64,000 bases of DNA from [Clostridium] asparagiforme DSM 15981 (GCA_025149125.1 CP102272.1:3906001-3970000), one strand, 5' to 3'; shown: positions 1 to 8,299, counted from the first letter of the stretch. Translations and numbers: made by a program. Notes: generated from the sequence alone by a model not told the origin.

Positions 1-720
1 GTACCCGCCCAGCTTCGCCAGCTTAAAGCCCTCCTGTGGCAGTTCTTCGGTGCGGGCCATGTGGGTGGGGTGAAAGGTCTTGGCCGGGATATTCGTGTGC
101 TCCAGGGCTTCGAATACCGGGTCCAGCCTGCCCGCTCCGTCCCCCATGTGGATCACGATGATGCCCGCCTTGCCGCCGATCATTCCCGCCACCCGCACGT
201 CGCTGGCCAGACGGATCAGCTCGTCCACGGAAATGTTGGGCGCCCGGTGGTCGGAGATCGCCAGCTTCAGGCCGATGATCTCGTTGATGAACGCGATGTC
301 CTTTTTGATACTCCCCGTAATGGTGAGGGAGGGCACGCCGTAAGCTCCGCAGAGCGCGTAGGCCGTGATTCCTTCCTCGGTCAGTGCCTTGGCCTTGGCT
401 ACCAGATTCTCCACACTGCGGGTCATGTCGTCGGTGCCCAACAGACCCAGCACCGTGGTGATTCCCGACCGGATCAGGGCCGAAAGGCAGATTTCCGGCG
501 TCCGGGTATGGAAGCTCCCCTCCCCGCCGCCCCCGACCAGGTGTACGTGCTGGTCGATCAGGCCGGGCGTAAGCCTCTTCCCGCGTGCCTCAATTATCCG
601 GCAGTTGCAGAGAGCTGGCAGGTTCTCCCCCACCGCCTCAACGCGCTCCCCGCAGATCAGCACGTCCCGGATTCCCAGGTGCTCGGGTGCATAAATATCC
701 GCTTCCTTAATTAATATCAT
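1..720 (-). CDS. iadA: Beta-aspartyl (isoaspartyl) dipeptidase, 5' part; runs off the window start
   Basis: Metal-dependent amidohydrolase that cleaves isoaspartyl dipeptides arising from protein damage. The translated N-terminal 240 residues show the small beta-sandwich, then the zinc-binding HxH in GLIDQHVHLVGGGGE at about residue 53, followed by a segment (GTDDMTRSVENLVAKAKAL) typical of IadA and a further SDHRAP histidine region. The start at 720 has an AGGAG site about 8 bases upstream. The gene is cut by the window edge, so the C-terminal metal ligands cannot be checked. No downstream neighbour is visible. Family assignment comes from recognised sequence pattern; substrate specificity is from family knowledge. 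Confidence 0.85.
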   Translation of the reverse strand, partial: MILIKEADIYAPEHLGIRDVLICGERVEAVGENLPALCNCRIIEARGKRLTPGLIDQHVHLVGGGGEGSFHTRTPEICLSALIRSGITTVLGLLGTDDMTRSVENLVAKAKALTEEGITAYALCGAYGVPSLTITGSIKKDIAFINEIIGLKLAISDHRAPNISVDELIRLASDVRVAGMIGGKAGIIVIHMGDGAGRLDPVFEALEHTNIPAKTFHPTHMARTEELPQEGFKLAKLGGY

Positions 721-920
721 GGTGTTTGCTCCTTTGTGGATTATTGTTTAATGTGTGATTGGTGTGGCATTATGTATGTTATGATTGTAGCACATTGGGT
801 GGTAAAATGAAACTGTGCGAGTGACATACTACGGGGAGGAGATGGGGGACGCGGGGGAGGGGGCGGCGAGGAACGCGGAGGATGGGCGATGGGGACGCGG
901 ATGGATGGCGGGGGACGCAA

Positions 921-974
921 AATAAAAAGGCGGCTCCACCGCCGGATGGAAACCACCGCTGCGGCAGAGCCGTC
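921..974 (-). terminator. Intrinsic terminator of the suf genes
   Basis: On the minus strand, GACGGCTC pairs with GAGCCGCC and is followed by a T-rich run (TTTTTATT). It sits about 12 bases after the sufB-like stop codon, as expected for the end of the sufCB transcript. Confidence 0.7.
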
Positions 975-985
975 TGTGTTCTTTC

Positions 986-1903
986 TTATTTTAAGAAGCC
1001 GTTTACAATCTGGGCTTCCGCCTCTTCCTCGGTCAGGCCCAGGGTCATCAGCTTTACGATCTGTTCGCCTGCAATCTTGCCGATGGCGGCCTCATGGATC
1101 AGGGCGGCGTCGATGTTGTTGGCGGTCAGGCCGGGCACTGCGATAATCTTGGCGTCGTCCATGATTATGGCGTCGCATTCCGAGTGGCCGGAACATTTGG
1201 CGTTGCCGTTAATCTTGGAGTTGAAGGTCTGAACGGACTGGTCCTTGGCTACGGAACGGGATACCAGGTCCGTGCTGGCATCATCTCCATTCAAATCCAC
1301 CACATAGGTGCTGACGGCGCTCTGAGTGCCATGAGTCAGCAGGCGCTCCCGCACGATCAGCTTGGCCCCGGCGGCCAGCTCGGCGTTGGTGACACGGTCC
1401 GTGGAATCCACGCCCTTGATCTGAACCATTTCCATCTCCACGTAGCTGTTCTCTTCCATGTGAACCTCAGTCAGAGGATTCAAAATCCGCTTTCCGCGGC
1501 CGTCGCCCTCGCCGTAGTGCTTCTCCACGTATTTTACCTTAGCGTTTTTGCCCACGTAGAAGCGGTGGATGCCGTCGTGCTCCGCGTCCTGGTCGCCGCA
1601 GTTGTGGATGCCGCAGCCGGCCACGATGACCACGTCGCAGTCCTCGCCGATGTAAAAATCGTTGTAAACCATATCCTTCAGCCCGCTCTCGCTGACCACC
1701 ACCGGAATGTGCACGCTCTCATGCTTTGTGCCGGGCTTTATGCGGATGTCGATTCCGCTCACATCCTCCTTGGTGGTGATATCGATATTTGCGGTGGTGC
1801 TGCGGCTGGCCAGCTTGCCGTTGGCGCGGATATTGTAAGCGCCCTCCGGAACCCCGTGCAGGTCCGCAACTTCCATCAATATTCTCTCTTGAATTTCATC
1901 CAT
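986..1903 (-). CDS. sufB: SufB/SufD-family Fe-S cluster scaffold protein
   Basis: Core component of a minimal SUF system (SufBC-like, also called SMS in archaea and anaerobes), in which one SufB/D-family protein works with the SufC ATPase as cytosolic scaffold for Fe-S cluster assembly. About 305 residues, shorter than E. coli SufB (about 495). The C-terminal half shows the repetitive beta-helix pattern ending in the family signature around GHSECDAIIMDDAKIIAVP and HEAAIGKIAGEQI. The start at 1903 is chosen because AAGGAGATGG lies just upstream. It lies 31 bases downstream of sufC, so the two are co-transcribed leftward. Symbol is by family; sufD would be equally defensible. Confidence 0.85.
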   Translation of the reverse strand: MDEIQERILMEVADLHGVPEGAYNIRANGKLASRSTTANIDITTKEDVSGIDIRIKPGTKHESVHIPVVVSESGLKDMVYNDFYIGEDCDVVIVAGCGIHNCGDQDAEHDGIHRFYVGKNAKVKYVEKHYGEGDGRGKRILNPLTEVHMEENSYVEMEMVQIKGVDSTDRVTNAELAAGAKLIVRERLLTHGTQSAVSTYVVDLNGDDASTDLVSRSVAKDQSVQTFNSKINGNAKCSGHSECDAIIMDDAKIIAVPGLTANNIDAALIHEAAIGKIAGEQIVKLMTLGLTEEEAEAQIVNGFLK

Positions 1904-1934
1904 TTTCGATCCATCTCCTTTTCCGTACGGCGAT

Positions 1935-2669
1935 TTAATCCTGATTGTAAAACTTGCTGCAGGCATCCACCGCGGAGGCGGTGCCCATAATCTGGGGCAT
2001 GATCTCGTCCCTGGAACCGTGGTTGACAATCTTTCCGTCCGCAATCACCACGATTTCATCCGCTATATTTAAAATCCGCTCCTGATGGGAAATGATCAGG
2101 ATGGATCCATTTGTATTTTTGCGCATACGCTCGAATACCTGGATCAGGTTCTGAAAGCTCCAGAGGTCGATGCCCGCTTCCGGCTCGTCAAAAACGGAGA
2201 GCTTGGAGGCCCGGGCCAGCACGGAAGCGATCTCGATGCGCTTCAATTCGCCGCCGGACAGGCTGGCGTTCACCTCGCGGTTGATATAATCCTTGGCGCA
2301 AAGTCCCACCTCGGACAGGTATTGACAGGCGTCGGTAACGGACAGCTTTTTCTTCGCCGCCAGCCGGATCAGATCCAGAACCTGGACGCCCTTAAAACGC
2401 ACGGGCTGCTGGAACGCAAAACTGATTCCCAGATTCGCCCGGTCTGTAATATTCATATCTGTGATATCCTGGCCGTCGAACAGAATCCTTCCGCTGGTGG
2501 GCTTCTCGATACCCATGATCAGCTTGGCCGTGGTGGACTTTCCGCCCCCGTTGGGACCTGTGATCACCACAAATTTTCCGTCTCCGATGGTCAGGTTCAA
2601 ATCCTTTATAATCCCTTTTCCTCCCTCGTCGTCATTGACGTCGAAGGTAAGATTCTCTAATGTAAGCAT
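1935..2669 (-). CDS. sufC: SufC-like Fe-S assembly ATPase
   Basis: ABC-family ATPase that drives the SufB/D scaffold. Walker A is GPNGGGKST (about residue 38), the ABC signature is LSGGELKR (about 137) and Walker B is LSVFDEPEAGID (about 158), with the H-loop in LIISHQE. No membrane segments, as expected for SufC. The start at 2669 gives MLTLENLTFDV, the normal SufC N-terminus. It is the first gene of a two-gene unit with the SufB-like protein. Other suf genes (sufS, sufU) are not adjacent, which fits the minimal SUF layout of anaerobic Firmicutes. Confidence 0.88.
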   Translation of the reverse strand: MLTLENLTFDVNDDEGGKGIIKDLNLTIGDGKFVVITGPNGGGKSTTAKLIMGIEKPTSGRILFDGQDITDMNITDRANLGISFAFQQPVRFKGVQVLDLIRLAAKKKLSVTDACQYLSEVGLCAKDYINREVNASLSGGELKRIEIASVLARASKLSVFDEPEAGIDLWSFQNLIQVFERMRKNTNGSILIISHQERILNIADEIVVIADGKIVNHGSRDEIMPQIMGTASAVDACSKFYNQD

Positions 2670-2824
2670 AGCCTTCTCCTGCCTCTCTGTTTTTTGAACA
2701 CTCTGGATCGCTGCAAATGCAGCCACAACCTACAGTATACACTATTTTTCCTGTTTTTACTATCCTTATTTTACCTGGGCTTCCAGGAAATGTCTGTTGC
2801 ATTTGCAACAGTTTTACGAATTAT

Positions 2825-2860
2825 AAAAGGCGGAAAGCTCTGATGAACTTTCCGCCTTTT
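2825..2860 (-). terminator. Terminator downstream of tRNA-Leu
   Basis: GGCGGAAAG pairs perfectly with CTTTCCGCC around a 10-base loop, flanked by A and T runs, so it can work in both directions. It lies 8 bases past the 3' end of the tRNA-Leu gene. Confidence 0.8.
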
Positions 2861-2867
2861 CTGCGCC

Positions 2868-2951
2868 TGCAGAAGATGGGAGTCGAACCCACAAGGTATT
2901 ACTACCACACGGACCTGAACCGTGCGCGTCTGCCAATTCCGCCACTTCTGC
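2868..2951 (-). tRNA. tRNA-Leu (anticodon CAG)
   Basis: Read on the minus strand the sequence folds into a class II tRNA: acceptor GCAGAAG pairs with CTTCTGC and is followed by discriminator A. The D-loop contains AATTGGCAG. The anticodon arm CACGG-TTCAGGT-CCGTG gives anticodon CAG. A long variable arm and a T-arm with GGGTTCGACTCCC follow. The long variable arm and A73 are characteristic of tRNA-Leu. A rho-independent terminator follows directly. Confidence 0.93.
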
Positions 2952-3076
2952 ATTTTGCGCCTGTTATTACAGGCGACGAAAGTTATTATAAGGGAATATG
3001 GGGGATTTGTCAATTACTTTTGTTGAGAAAATGAATTTTCCTACGCGATTCCGCTCTCAGCTTTGAGGCGCCTGCA

Positions 3077-3757
3077 TCATCCTTTAAGCGTCAGAAACAT
3101 CAAAACACAGGTCACGAAAATCAGTCCCACTACCAAAAGGACTCCCATGTTGTTCTGCTTGGCGTTGTGCACCGACGGCGGCACGAGGCCGGCCTTGCGC
3201 AGAGCCGTTACAATGGGCTTGTAGAGCAGAAGGACAAAGGCCGTGTTCAGGCCGCCCTTAAACAGGTTGAAGGGAAGAAATACCGGCACCAGCAGCGCCT
3301 CCACCGCCTCTCTGGGATACCCCATATAGATGGGGGTGAGCAGGTAATTCCACAGAAGCATGGCGATTGTAGCCAGCACGATTCCTGACACAAGGCCGAT
3401 GGCCGCGCCTTTTAACGTGTGGTCGCGTTTGTAGAGATAGGCGGCCGGGCAGGCGAAGCAGCAGCTGGCCAGAATATTCATCACACAGCCAATGATGCCG
3501 GTGCTGCTGATGGTAGCCATCTCGATAAAGGAGACGATCACGGAGATCACCATAGCCGTCCAGGGGCCAAACATAAAGCCGCCGATCGTAATCATCACGT
3601 CCTTGGGTTCATAGCTCAGAAACAATACCACGGGGATGCGGAAAAACAGCACCATGAGAAAGGCGATGGCACAGAGCATTCCCACCGTTGTGATCCGTTT
3701 TGTCCGGGCGTCCGTGCCGGACTTTGTGTTTGCAGTTACGTTTGCATTGCTGTTCAT
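3077..3757 (-). CDS. ribU: Riboflavin ECF transporter S component
   Basis: Integral membrane substrate-binding subunit that captures riboflavin and works with the shared EcfAA'T energising module. It has 226 residues with about six hydrophobic segments. The region FFRIPVVLFLSYEPKDVMITIGGF after the first helix matches the riboflavin-binding N-terminal part of RibU proteins, and the family's characteristic long N-terminal soluble stretch is present. An FMN riboswitch with an adjoining terminator lies upstream on the same strand, which independently supports a riboflavin role. No ecfA or ecfT genes are nearby, as usual for group II ECF transporters. Confidence 0.92.
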   Translation of the reverse strand: MNSNANVTANTKSGTDARTKRITTVGMLCAIAFLMVLFFRIPVVLFLSYEPKDVMITIGGFMFGPWTAMVISVIVSFIEMATISSTGIIGCVMNILASCCFACPAAYLYKRDHTLKGAAIGLVSGIVLATIAMLLWNYLLTPIYMGYPREAVEALLVPVFLPFNLFKGGLNTAFVLLLYKPIVTALRKAGLVPPSVHNAKQNNMGVLLVVGLIFVTCVLMFLTLKG

Positions 3758-3841
3758 AGTTTCTACCTCCGAATGAATTATTTGCCGGATTCCGCCGGTC
3801 CGGTACCTCCGGTCAGACGGTTGAAACCGCCTGACGGACAG

Positions 3842-3876
3842 AAAAACACCTGAAAAGCGATATGCCTTTCAGGTGT
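3842..3876 (-). terminator. Expression-platform terminator of the FMN riboswitch
   Basis: On the minus strand ACACCTGAAAGG pairs with the downstream TTTCAGGTGT and is followed by TTTTT. It lies between the aptamer and ribU, so it is the likely off-state hairpin: FMN binding would favour termination and lower transporter expression. Confidence 0.75.
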
Positions 3877-3937
3877 CAAATAATATCCGGTGCATCATCT
3901 GGCCGCTGCAAAATGCAGCCGCCCCGTCTATGCTGAC

Positions 3938-4050
3938 ACATCTTCTTTCATCCAGACTATACTGTTGGTCCCGGAGTTTCACCGGGTCAACGCGCGCGCG
4001 CTCGCGGACTGTACCGCCAATCGGGAATTTCACCCTGCCCTGAAGACATA
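3938..4050 (-). promoter_or_regulatory. FMN riboswitch (RFN element)
   Basis: The minus strand contains the conserved RFN blocks in order: AGGGCAGGGTGAAATTCCC, GGCGGTA, AGTCCGCGAGCG, GTGAAACTCCGGGACC, and the closing AGTCTGGATGAAAGAAGA. These match the FMN aptamer consensus closely. It precedes ribU with an intrinsic terminator between them, so it controls riboflavin uptake by transcription attenuation. Confidence 0.95.
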
Positions 4051-4090
4051 ATCTTATTCAGTTGAAGTTATTATAACGCTTTGAGGGTAT

Positions 4091-5065
4091 TTATGCAAGT
4101 GTGTTTGAGCATAATTCTTTTATATATTCTCTGCCTGCAATTACATTTATCCATTCTTCCGGTATTTGATCTGCTCCGTAAAAACTTGACGCCAAACCTC
4201 CGGCCACAGCTCCAACCGTATCCGTATCGTCTCCCAAATTAACTGCTTTTAGTACGCATTCCTGATAGGACGACGAATTTAACAGACACCATAATGCAGC
4301 CTCCAGAGTGTGAACCACATATCCGCTGCTTTGGATTTGTTCCTCCGGCAACCTTATGAATTCATCCAGCCTCTTAAGCCGATTATAACTCCGTATTTCT
4401 ATTTCACCGATTCTGTCATAATAATCAAAGGCAGTCTGTATGCCATTACGAACACACTCCGCTATCGGATCAGTCCCGCCAATTAACCTGATTGCAACCA
4501 TCACATAAATCCCACAACCAACCTGGCTCCTGCTATGACCGTGGGTCAGAGACGATAGATTGTGTATTAACTCCATTTGGACATCGATTCTGAGTTCCTG
4601 ATGGTTGTATAGATAATAGGCGATTGGAAGAATTCGCATGAGCGAGCCATTTCCGTTTTCATATTCTGATTTACCACCACATTCCAATGGGGCAATTCCA
4701 CGTCCGTAATTCATTATGGCTCTGCTGGTGGCATTTCCAACGTCAAAGACCTCTCCTAAAGCAGTGTACTTTCCATACAATAACCACGCCGAGAATTTGT
4801 CCATGATATCTGTATAATTAATTGCTTTACATTGAATCATGCTATCTAACAGTGCCAATGTTAAGCTTGTATCATCAGACCATACCCCTATAGGCTGATG
4901 ATGCGTCCCGTATTCCCGCATCGATTTAACCGGATTCCTTGCTATACGTTCGCGGGACATAAACTCAACCGGGACCCCCAGGGCATCGCCTATGGCAAGT
5001 CCAATGATACCATCGTATATGTTTCTCAAATTGTCTCCCTCTGGCTTGAAACTTTTTATCGCCAT
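4091..5065 (-). CDS. ADP-ribosylglycohydrolase family protein
   Basis: DraG/ARH-like hydrolase that removes ADP-ribose from proteins or small molecules using a dinuclear Mg/Mn centre. The diagnostic motifs are present: GLAIGDALGVPVEF near residue 22, WSDDTSLTLAL near 63, and the C-terminal metal site LGDDTDTVGAVAGGLA near 277. Length 324 residues is typical. The base composition is more AT-rich than the suf and ribU genes. The next gene upstream starts 31 bases away on the same strand. The target in this cell is not known. Confidence 0.88.
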   Translation of the reverse strand: MAIKSFKPEGDNLRNIYDGIIGLAIGDALGVPVEFMSRERIARNPVKSMREYGTHHQPIGVWSDDTSLTLALLDSMIQCKAINYTDIMDKFSAWLLYGKYTALGEVFDVGNATSRAIMNYGRGIAPLECGGKSEYENGNGSLMRILPIAYYLYNHQELRIDVQMELIHNLSSLTHGHSRSQVGCGIYVMVAIRLIGGTDPIAECVRNGIQTAFDYYDRIGEIEIRSYNRLKRLDEFIRLPEEQIQSSGYVVHTLEAALWCLLNSSSYQECVLKAVNLGDDTDTVGAVAGGLASSFYGADQIPEEWINVIAGREYIKELCSNTLA

Positions 5066-5095
5066 AGCTTTTCATTTCAGCAAACCCATATCATG

Positions 5096-5407
5096 CTATG
5101 CGATATCCAAGCGATCTTTTATCTTATTAATTTCCATCCGGTGATTGATCCGCTCCCATTCCATACCTTCGCGCTTCTTCTCAAACTGTAAAGCCTCGTC
5201 AAGACGCTGTTTGAGGAAGTCGCGGCCTTCACCGGTCATATCGATTTTTTTGGAAATGTCGTTTCCGATGGTGAGTTCCATGCGTGTGACCCGATCCTCG
5301 ATCCCAGTAACCCTGTCCTCAATACGCGCGGTTTTGTCCTTTACTTCCCTCAGATCCACGCTCATACTTTCCAGCTTATCAAGTATCAGCTTCTCTGTAT
5401 CCGTCAT
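5096..5407 (-). CDS. Small predicted coiled-coil protein, unknown function
   Basis: About 103 residues, beginning MTDTEKLIL, composed almost entirely of charged heptad-like sequence with the repeated RIEDRVT/GIEDRVT/RMELT units around residues 25-50, predicting a parallel coiled coil. No catalytic or membrane features. A start at 5443 (MALKIKRNKN) is also possible; neither has a strong ribosome binding site. It lies between the ADP-ribosylglycohydrolase and the DUF262-like gene on the same strand, so whether it belongs to the host or to the phage-derived locus is open. Confidence 0.5.
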   Translation of the reverse strand: MTDTEKLILDKLESMSVDLREVKDKTARIEDRVTGIEDRVTRMELTIGNDISKKIDMTGEGRDFLKQRLDEALQFEKKREGMEWERINHRMEINKIKDRLDIA

Positions 5408-5532
5408 TATATGGTTTTTGTTCCGCTTTATTTTCAAAGCCATTGGGGAACGGATCACCGGAGTTCCCCTCTCTCCCACACCATCCCCGTGATTATTTCT
5501 ATCATACCACAACGCCTGATACAAAGTCTATA

Positions 5533-6942
5533 TCATTTAGATCCCCCATATTTCTCCAAATCCATCACCATATACCGATAATTCTCTCTCTGATCCGCCA
5601 GATACTCATCGTGCCTCTGCGCAAAGGAAGTCATCCACGCCTCCAGGTCCACCTCGTGTTTGCACGAGTACGCGGCCATGGCCAGAAGTGACAGGCGATT
5701 TTCGGGAGCCAAAAGTTTAGAGTTGTCCTTGATTGCGACGGTTTCCAGATCGTCCAGGAGCTGGCTGTAGAATTCGATGTCCTTTTCGACCTCCCCGGGC
5801 GTCAGGCCGGTGCACGCTGCGATAAACTGCTCCGGGGTTGCGGCGCTTTGTGCAGCGCCGGCTTCGATGTGAAGAAAATCCATCATCAGATGTTCCAGAA
5901 TATGTAATTTGCGGATAATGACGTTTTTGTCTTTTGTGGCCCGGTTGGCGTTCACATCGTCGAAGGACAGGTCCAGCCCGGGCACGGTTCTGGTGTGTAA
6001 TTCTTCCTGAAACGCGTCGAGGAAGGCCGCATATCTGGAATCGTCGCCGCACAACAGGGTGAACTTGTGAAACAGCGCGAAGAACAGGAACGAGTCTTTA
6101 CTGGTGAACAAGGAGGGATACTTGTCCCCCACCGCCGCATCCAGACGGTCCAGCTCCTGCCTGAGCGTCTGAAACTCGCAGTCGGACGCGTTCCGATTCA
6201 GATAGGTTCCCAATCTTTTTGAGTTTTTCTGCCAGTTTTCCAGATGGAACATGGCCATCAGAGACTCGCACACTACCCGTTCACAGGTTCCGTTGTTCAT
6301 TTCCGTTGAGGAAAAGCTGCCGCAATCCTTGAAAAAACGGTGGGACTGGGAGATTTCCTTCACGTTTTTGGCGATGGCGTCCATGTAGGTGATGCTGTTT
6401 TCGTTGTGGTTCATGGAGGTCTGGCGGTTGTAGCGGCGAATATGGTATCCAATCTCCTCGTCCGTACAGTCCAGATGCTTGACCACGTCGATCTGATAAT
6501 TGTCGAACTTCTCCTTCAACTCCATGGGGAGATCGCCGTAACCCTTTTCGCGCAGGTCAAACTCCACGTCCTCCATGACAGGCGCGCCGTATTCGTCGAT
6601 GGTTTTGCCGGGCCTCTGGTAGTAGACGATGGGCAGCTCCACATTTTTTCCCAGCTTGAAGATTCCTTTTTTGTACTTTTCGAGAACGGTCAGCCTCTGC
6701 AACCCGTCAATGAGCCAGAGAATCACCTTGCCGTCGACCAGCTGTTCGCAAATCTTGATGGAATCCACATCTTCATGCTTAATGGCGGTTGCGATAAAAC
6801 CGTCTCTGGCATCGCTCTTCCATTTGTCCGCTTTTCTCTGCTGCGGATGGTTTTTCCGCAATTCCTTGCGGCTGAACATATTGAGCAGCGTAGCGCACAT
6901 GTAGGTGTCCTTTTTGGTTTTATCCCGCCCCATCATTCCCAT
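5533..6942 (-). CDS. DUF262 / GmrSD-N-like (ParB-fold) protein
   Basis: About 469 residues. The segment VILWLIDGLQRLTVLEKYKKG near residue 73 matches the (I/L)DG(Q)QRLT motif of DUF262-type nucleases/NTPases, with Gln replaced by Leu. Other members act in GmrSD restriction or as ParB-like NTP-binding proteins. Here no C-terminal HNH domain is obvious, so an enzymatic role is unproven. The start at 6942 has an AAGGAGG site. It is the second gene of a leftward transcript whose consensus promoter overlaps a LexA box, 17 bases after the sigma-like gene. This places it in the SOS-controlled arm of the tail locus. Confidence 0.6.
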   Translation of the reverse strand: MGMMGRDKTKKDTYMCATLLNMFSRKELRKNHPQQRKADKWKSDARDGFIATAIKHEDVDSIKICEQLVDGKVILWLIDGLQRLTVLEKYKKGIFKLGKNVELPIVYYQRPGKTIDEYGAPVMEDVEFDLREKGYGDLPMELKEKFDNYQIDVVKHLDCTDEEIGYHIRRYNRQTSMNHNENSITYMDAIAKNVKEISQSHRFFKDCGSFSSTEMNNGTCERVVCESLMAMFHLENWQKNSKRLGTYLNRNASDCEFQTLRQELDRLDAAVGDKYPSLFTSKDSFLFFALFHKFTLLCGDDSRYAAFLDAFQEELHTRTVPGLDLSFDDVNANRATKDKNVIIRKLHILEHLMMDFLHIEAGAAQSAATPEQFIAACTGLTPGEVEKDIEFYSQLLDDLETVAIKDNSKLLAPENRLSLLAMAAYSCKHEVDLEAWMTSFAQRHDEYLADQRENYRYMVMDLEKYGGSK

Positions 6943-6959
6943 ATCGATTGTACCTCCTT

Positions 6960-7538
6960 CTAAAATAACACTGAAACATTTTCATATGACCTGAGCATGG
7001 CCATGTGATTCGAATATTCCTTTTCTGACAGATGTAATTGCTCACGGATCTCGGAGGGCTTGTACCCCTCCGACAACAGCGCGGCGATCTCCCGCTGTTT
7101 CCGGGAAAGTCTTTCCAGGTATTGTTCCATCCGGCTGCCGGAGGGCGTGCCGGTCTCTATAAGAAGCTCTGTCTCCAGGTCAAAGGGAGACAAAATCAAG
7201 TCCCCAAGGGTCGCTCCGCCCTCTTCCTCCACGGGAGCGTCCAGGGAAACGCACATCCGGTCCGCAACCCGTTTCACCCTGTTCCGGTTCGTCATCAGGG
7301 ACTTGAACTTCCGGGAAAGGCAGCTTTTAAGAAACGCCTCGAATTCCTCGCCCCTGGAATCGTCAAAGGAAGTGGCGGCGCTCCACACGGTCCGGTTGGC
7401 CTCGCTGTAAAATTCGTCGTAATCCTTCGGCGAGATTCCGCCGAACCGGGTGAAAATCGGGTAGGCAATCTGCCTGAGCCTCGCCATGTTGTTGCCGCAA
7501 TAGTAATCAAGCGTCTCCTGTTGGCGCTTATCATCCAT
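6960..7538 (-). CDS. Sigma-70-like (ECF-type) phage sigma factor
   Basis: About 192 residues from MDDKRQQETL, with GAGGGGG 8 bases before the start. The N-terminal half (FYSEANRTVWSAATSFDDSRG) resembles sigma region 2. The C-terminal part (LSRKQREIAALLSEGYKPSEIREQLHLSEKEYSNH) is a clear region-4 helix-turn-helix. It is transcribed from a perfect TTGACA-17-TATAAT promoter whose spacer holds a LexA box, through a structured leader of about 160 nt. It probably directs host RNA polymerase to promoters within the locus, alongside the single-chain polymerase in the divergent arm. An antitermination-type role cannot be excluded. Confidence 0.65.
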   Translation of the reverse strand: MDDKRQQETLDYYCGNNMARLRQIAYPIFTRFGGISPKDYDEFYSEANRTVWSAATSFDDSRGEEFEAFLKSCLSRKFKSLMTNRNRVKRVADRMCVSLDAPVEEEGGATLGDLILSPFDLETELLIETGTPSGSRMEQYLERLSRKQREIAALLSEGYKPSEIREQLHLSEKEYSNHMAMLRSYENVSVLF

Positions 7539-7594
7539 AAAAAATACCCCCTCGTATCTGTTCCGTACCTTCACCGATACGAACAAAAATCCAT

Positions 7595-7614
7595 TAAAAA
7601 TCGACTTCGTCGAT
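7595..7614 (-). terminator. Leader hairpin (possible attenuator) before the sigma-like gene
   Basis: On the minus strand ATCGAC-GAA-GTCGAT followed by TTTTT lies between the promoter and the sigma-like gene start, so it would stop transcription in the leader. A second arm pair CGTATC/GATACG just downstream brackets the region next to the ribosome binding site. Attenuation is inferred from position. Confidence 0.45.
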
Positions 7615-7706
7615 GGGATTTTTGCCTGCAAGCTTAGATTTTCGTACGGTCAGCGCAGCAAGTGCGCAGACCTACTGAACAGTTATACCCCCTCTATCTA
7701 AAACCA

Positions 7707-7735
7707 ATTATAGATCGAACATATGTTTGTGTCAA
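7707..7735 (-). promoter_or_regulatory. Consensus sigma-A promoter for the leftward arm
   Basis: Minus strand TTGACA (7735-7730), a spacer of exactly 17 bases, then TATAAT (7712-7707). Both hexamers are perfect. The spacer contains the LexA box at 7716-7729, so LexA binding would exclude polymerase. No equally good promoter is visible in the rightward direction. Confidence 0.85.
7716..7729. promoter_or_regulatory. LexA (SOS) box 1
   Basis: CGAACATATGTTTG matches the Gram-positive SOS operator CGAAC-N4-GTTCG with one mismatch. It lies within the spacer of the leftward promoter, 15 bases from a second box. Confidence 0.85.
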
Positions 7736-7743
7736 GTAAAAAC

Positions 7744-7757
7744 AGAACATTTGTTCG
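7744..7757. promoter_or_regulatory. LexA (SOS) box 2
   Basis: AGAACATTTGTTCG matches CGAAC-N4-GTTCG with only the first base different. It is placed to repress both the leftward promoter (just upstream of -35) and the start of the rightward tail operon about 70 bases away. Confidence 0.85.
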
Positions 7758-7829
7758 ATCACTTTATTGAAGTTTCCTCTGCAAACAGAGAATAGAAAGA
7801 CAGAACCATTTTTGAAAAGGAGGGAATCA

Positions 7830-8051
7830 ATGTTTGATCCGAATTCGAACGCCGTCTATTTCGCACGGTACAACGTCATCTGCAAGCGCTACGCGCTGCT
7901 CCCGGATCAGGCTCTGATTGACCGGTGGAAGTACCATCAGCACCGGTCACAGCGCAGGGAGGATGGGGACTGGATCGCGTTCTCCGTGTGCGAGGACCTG
8001 CTCAGGCAGAGGGGAAATCCCTATCTGGACGACAATTACCCAAAAGATTAA
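7830..8051 (+). CDS. Small protein, first gene of the rightward tail operon
   Basis: 73 residues (MFDPNSNAVYFARYN...). Unrecognised. The start at 7830 has GGAGGG five bases upstream, clearly better than the in-frame ATG at 7767. It is soluble, charged and without obvious motifs. Being the first gene after two LexA boxes, it would be among the earliest proteins made on SOS induction. It is followed 23 bases later by another small gene and then the single-chain RNA polymerase, so an accessory or regulatory role in transcription is possible but not shown. Confidence 0.6.
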   Translation: MFDPNSNAVYFARYNVICKRYALLPDQALIDRWKYHQHRSQRREDGDWIAFSVCEDLLRQRGNPYLDDNYPKD

Positions 8052-8074
8052 GCATAAGAAAGGAAAATTGATTG

Positions 8075-8299
8075 ATGACAGAACTTACAGAATTTATGGA
8101 TATTTATATGGTTGATCCGCACCGCACCTTCGGAGGACTCATTTTCGAATCCGACTTCAATACCGAATATCGCGGCCGGACTGAAAAGCAGTCGCCCGCC
8201 GCAAAACGGATCGTTGCGGCCCGGAGATTTGACAATCAGTGCAGACAGAACGCGGATGCCAGAGACAGGCGACTTGTGATGAAGGAGGCGGTATTATGA
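8075..8299 (+). CDS. Small protein upstream of and overlapping the RNA polymerase gene
   Basis: About 74 residues (MTELTEFMDIYMVDPHRTFGG...), highly charged C-terminal half rich in Arg and Lys. Unrecognised. Its stop codon overlaps the polymerase start (ATGA), so the two are probably translationally coupled, and the AAGGAGG for the polymerase lies inside its 3' end. This coupling hints at a partner or regulator of the polymerase; no direct evidence. Confidence 0.55.
   Translation: MTELTEFMDIYMVDPHRTFGGLIFESDFNTEYRGRTEKQSPAAKRIVAARRFDNQCRQNADARDRRLVMKEAVL

Noticed and set aside
741..956. Small minus-strand open frame after the dipeptidase
   Set aside because: Low-complexity Pro/Ser-rich translation in a G-rich non-coding strip, no ribosome binding site.
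5533..6942. GmrSD-type restriction enzyme as an anti-phage system
   Set aside because: Only the DUF262-like N-terminal motif is seen; the HNH/DUF1524 part is not recognisable and the gene sits in the element's own regulated arm.
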